This document shows, piece by piece, positions 62,548 through 64,000 of a stretch of 64,000 nt of DNA (its first letter is position 1; each line of letters starts with the position of its first letter). The position numbers were made by a program, and so were the translations under genes. The stretch comes from Streptomyces sp. ICBB 8177 (lineage in GTDB: Bacteria; Actinomycetota; Actinomycetes; Streptomycetales; Streptomycetaceae): contig NZ_NSKH01000018.1 of assembly GCF_003144095.1 (NCBI RefSeq), forward strand, positions 2,323,541 to 2,387,540, read 5' to 3'. The notes below the pieces were generated by a model that saw nothing but the letters and a program-made list of their open reading frames with translations, was not told the origin of the DNA and made no database searches.

Positions 62548-63396
62548 GTGGCGAAGAAGCTGGCCGTCATCGGAGCCGGCCTGATGGGCTCCGGCATTGC
62601 TCAGGTCTCCGCGCAGGCGGGTTACGACGTGATCCTGCGCGATGTCACCGACGAGGCGCTGGCTCGCGGCAAGGGCGGCATCGCCGCGTCCTACGAGAAG
62701 TTCGTCGCCAAGGGGAAGCTCACCGCCGAGCAGGCCGAGGCCGCCCTCGGCCGGATCACCACCACGACCGACCTGGACGCCGTCGCCGACGCCGACATCG
62801 TCGTCGAGGCGGTCTTCGAGAAGATCGAGGTCAAGCAGGAGATCTTCCGCGCCCTCGACAAGCTGGTCCGCGACGACGCGGTACTCGCCTCCAACACCTC
62901 CGCGATCCCGATCACCAAGATCGCCGCGGTCACCGAGCGCCCGGAGCGGGTCGTCGGCACCCACTTCTTCTCACCCGTCCCGCTGATGCAGCTGTGCGAG
63001 CTGGTGCGCGGCTACAAGACCAGCGACGAGACGCTGGCCACCGCGCGGGCGTTCGCCGAGGAGATCGGCAAGACCTGCGTCGTCGTCAACCGCGACGTGG
63101 CGGGCTTCGTCACCACCCGCCTGATCTCCGCCCTGGTCGTCGAGGCGGTCAAGCTCTACGAGTCCGGGGTGGCCTCCGCCGAGGACATCGACGTCGCCTG
63201 CAAGCTGGGCTTCGGCCACGCCATGGGCCCGCTGGCCACCACCGACCTGACCGGCGTGGACATCCTGCTGCACGCCACCGGCAACATCTACACCGAGTCG
63301 CAGGACGAGAAGTTCGCCCCGCCGGAGCTGATGCGGCGCATGGTCGACGCGGGCGACATCGGCCGCAAGAGCGGTCAGGGCTTCTACCGCTACTGA
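62548..63396 (+). CDS. 3-hydroxybutyryl-CoA dehydrogenase
   Basis: A 282-residue NAD(P)-dependent dehydrogenase. Rossmann motif KLAVIGAGLMGSGIAQVSAQ at residues 4-23; the catalytic His-Glu region is VGTHFFSPVPLMQLCELVRG; the C-terminal helical domain includes EDIDVACKLGFGHAMGPLA. It acts in fatty-acid beta oxidation, butyrate-type or polyhydroxybutyrate metabolism. GTG 62548 with GGGGTG upstream is chosen over GTG 62539. TAAGGT (62509-62514) is a possible -10. Divergent from the adenosyltransferase gene. Its stop codon starts a 21-base repeat array. Confidence 0.95.
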   Translation: MAKKLAVIGAGLMGSGIAQVSAQAGYDVILRDVTDEALARGKGGIAASYEKFVAKGKLTAEQAEAALGRITTTTDLDAVADADIVVEAVFEKIEVKQEIFRALDKLVRDDAVLASNTSAIPITKIAAVTERPERVVGTHFFSPVPLMQLCELVRGYKTSDETLATARAFAEEIGKTCVVVNRDVAGFVTTRLISALVVEAVKLYESGVASAEDIDVACKLGFGHAMGPLATTDLTGVDILLHATGNIYTESQDEKFAPPELMRRMVDAGDIGRKSGQGFYRY

Positions 63397-63454
63397 GTCG
63401 CGGGCCCAGGCCACTGAGTCGCGGGCCCGGGCCACTGAGTCGCGGGCCCGCCGT
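63392..63454 (+). repeat. 21-bp tandem repeat x 3 including the dehydrogenase stop codon
   Basis: Units ACTGAGTCGCGGGCCCRGGC plus one base at 63392-63412, 63413-63433 and 63434-63454. The TGA stop (63394-63396) is in unit one and recurs in each unit. Confidence 0.85.
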
Positions 63455-63661
63455 CGCCACGCCGTGGGCCGAGTGGACGCCGACAGGCGACGCCCACCGC
63501 CCACGGCAGCGGCGAAGCGCCGAGGCCACCGCACGCCATCACCCCATGGAGTGAATTCGGTATCGGTTCGCTCACGGACGGCAACCCCGGGGTGCGACGG
63601 ATCGTCAGTTGCGTTGAGACTGAGGGGGTCACCGAACCCCGGAGCACCAATGGGAGCGCGC

Positions 63662-64000
63662 ATGCACATCAAGGGCGACCACGCCCGGCTCGTTGTCGGG
63701 GGACGCCTCGACGTACGCAGCGCGGCGGACGCCCGGGCGGTGCTGCACACCGCGCTCGACGCCGGCCACGGTGACCTGGTGCTCGACCTGACCGACCTCG
63801 ACTCCTGGGACGCCACCGGCCTGGGCGTCATCATGGGGGCCCACCGCCGCGCGGGCCGCGCCAACCGGCGGCTGGTGCTGCGTGGGGTGCCGCCGCAGAT
63901 GCAGCGGCTGCTCATCGCCACCCGGCTGCACCGCATCCTCACCATCGACGGCGGCCCCCTGGACGCCGCGCCCGCCGACGAGCTCCCGGCGGACCCCCTC
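63662..64000 (+). CDS. STAS-domain anti-sigma-factor antagonist-like protein, cut by window edge
   Basis: 113 residues are visible. The start MHIKGDHARLVVGGRLDVRS, the strand DLVLDLTDLDSWDATGLGVI and PPQMQRLLIATRLHRILTID match STAS domains of SpoIIAA/RsbV/BldG type. At the phosphorylation site the SpoIIAA pattern Asp-Ser-Ser-Gly is replaced by Asp-Ala-Thr-Gly, so the usual phosphoserine is Ala. ATG 63662 has GGGAG 5 bases upstream; ATG 63650 in frame, with GGAG upstream, is the alternative. It continues past the window. Confidence 0.85.
   Translation, partial: MHIKGDHARLVVGGRLDVRSAADARAVLHTALDAGHGDLVLDLTDLDSWDATGLGVIMGAHRRAGRANRRLVLRGVPPQMQRLLIATRLHRILTIDGGPLDAAPADELPADPL

Overview
The window is about 73% G+C, with strong G/C bias at third codon positions, ATG/GTG/TTG starts, short gene overlaps and many -10-only leaderless promoters. 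Gene content and order point to Streptomyces or a close relative in the Streptomycetaceae: a conservon (cvnABCD), XRE/DUF397 genes, the lysA-hom-thrC-thrB-rho block, rpmE-prfA-prmC-threonylcarbamoyl-AMP synthase-phosphatase-SHMT-like-GlcNAc-1-P transferase-atpIBEFHAGDC, then cob(I)alamin adenosyltransferase, 3-hydroxybutyryl-CoA dehydrogenase and a STAS protein. This block is recalled as conserved in Streptomyces; no database search was run.

Layout. 1-57 is the first 19 codons of a PP2C-like phosphatase on the minus strand. 598-6412 is a conservon (sensor kinase, Roadblock, DUF742, small GTPase) followed by a styrene-monooxygenase-like flavoprotein. 6435-15713 holds an NlpC/P60 peptidoglycan hydrolase, an ArsR-like regulator divergent from an aldo/keto reductase, a divergent pair of diiron proteins (AurF-like and ferritin-like) around a palindrome, and a PBP2/SEDS cell-wall synthesis pair. 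15714-25636 carries two MFS transporters, a pentapeptide-repeat protein, a cold-shock-domain protein, an ABC sugar uptake operon without its own ATPase, an Lrp regulator and a rhodanese. 25637-28157 is an eroded accessory strip: a long imperfect palindrome, a VOC protein, an IS630-type transposase remnant, a broken and an intact DUF397 gene, and truncated XRE-regulator and HATPase genes joined head to head. 28158-34786 holds a methyltransferase, a TetR regulator divergent from its likely target oxidoreductase, small membrane proteins, a GlxA-type regulator and a DJ-1/PfpI protein.

From 34840 the content is core metabolism: tRNA-Arg(CCG), a single-domain response regulator, an ArgS-like protein with no catalytic domain (NrtL), the Asp-family amino-acid genes, Rho, an LCP-family cell-wall ligase, L31, RF1 and its methyltransferase, tRNA threonylcarbamoylation, the undecaprenyl-P GlcNAc-1-P transferase and the complete ATP synthase operon.

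The most notable observations are: a 27-codon leader peptide with a TTA codon whose stop lies in the loop of a hairpin that holds the MFS gene's ribosome binding site; about ten leaderless promoters with a TANNNT hexamer 6-8 bases before the start codon; sigma-R-like promoters before rpmE and, less certainly, rho; short tandem repeats that repeatedly include or abut stop codons; a 67-bp duplication of the adenosyltransferase 3' end; the XRE/HATPase deletion junction; a coding-like 46-codon ORF directly after the rho terminator; and a STAS protein with Ala at the usual phosphoserine position. No CRISPR array, rRNA or complete mobile element was seen.
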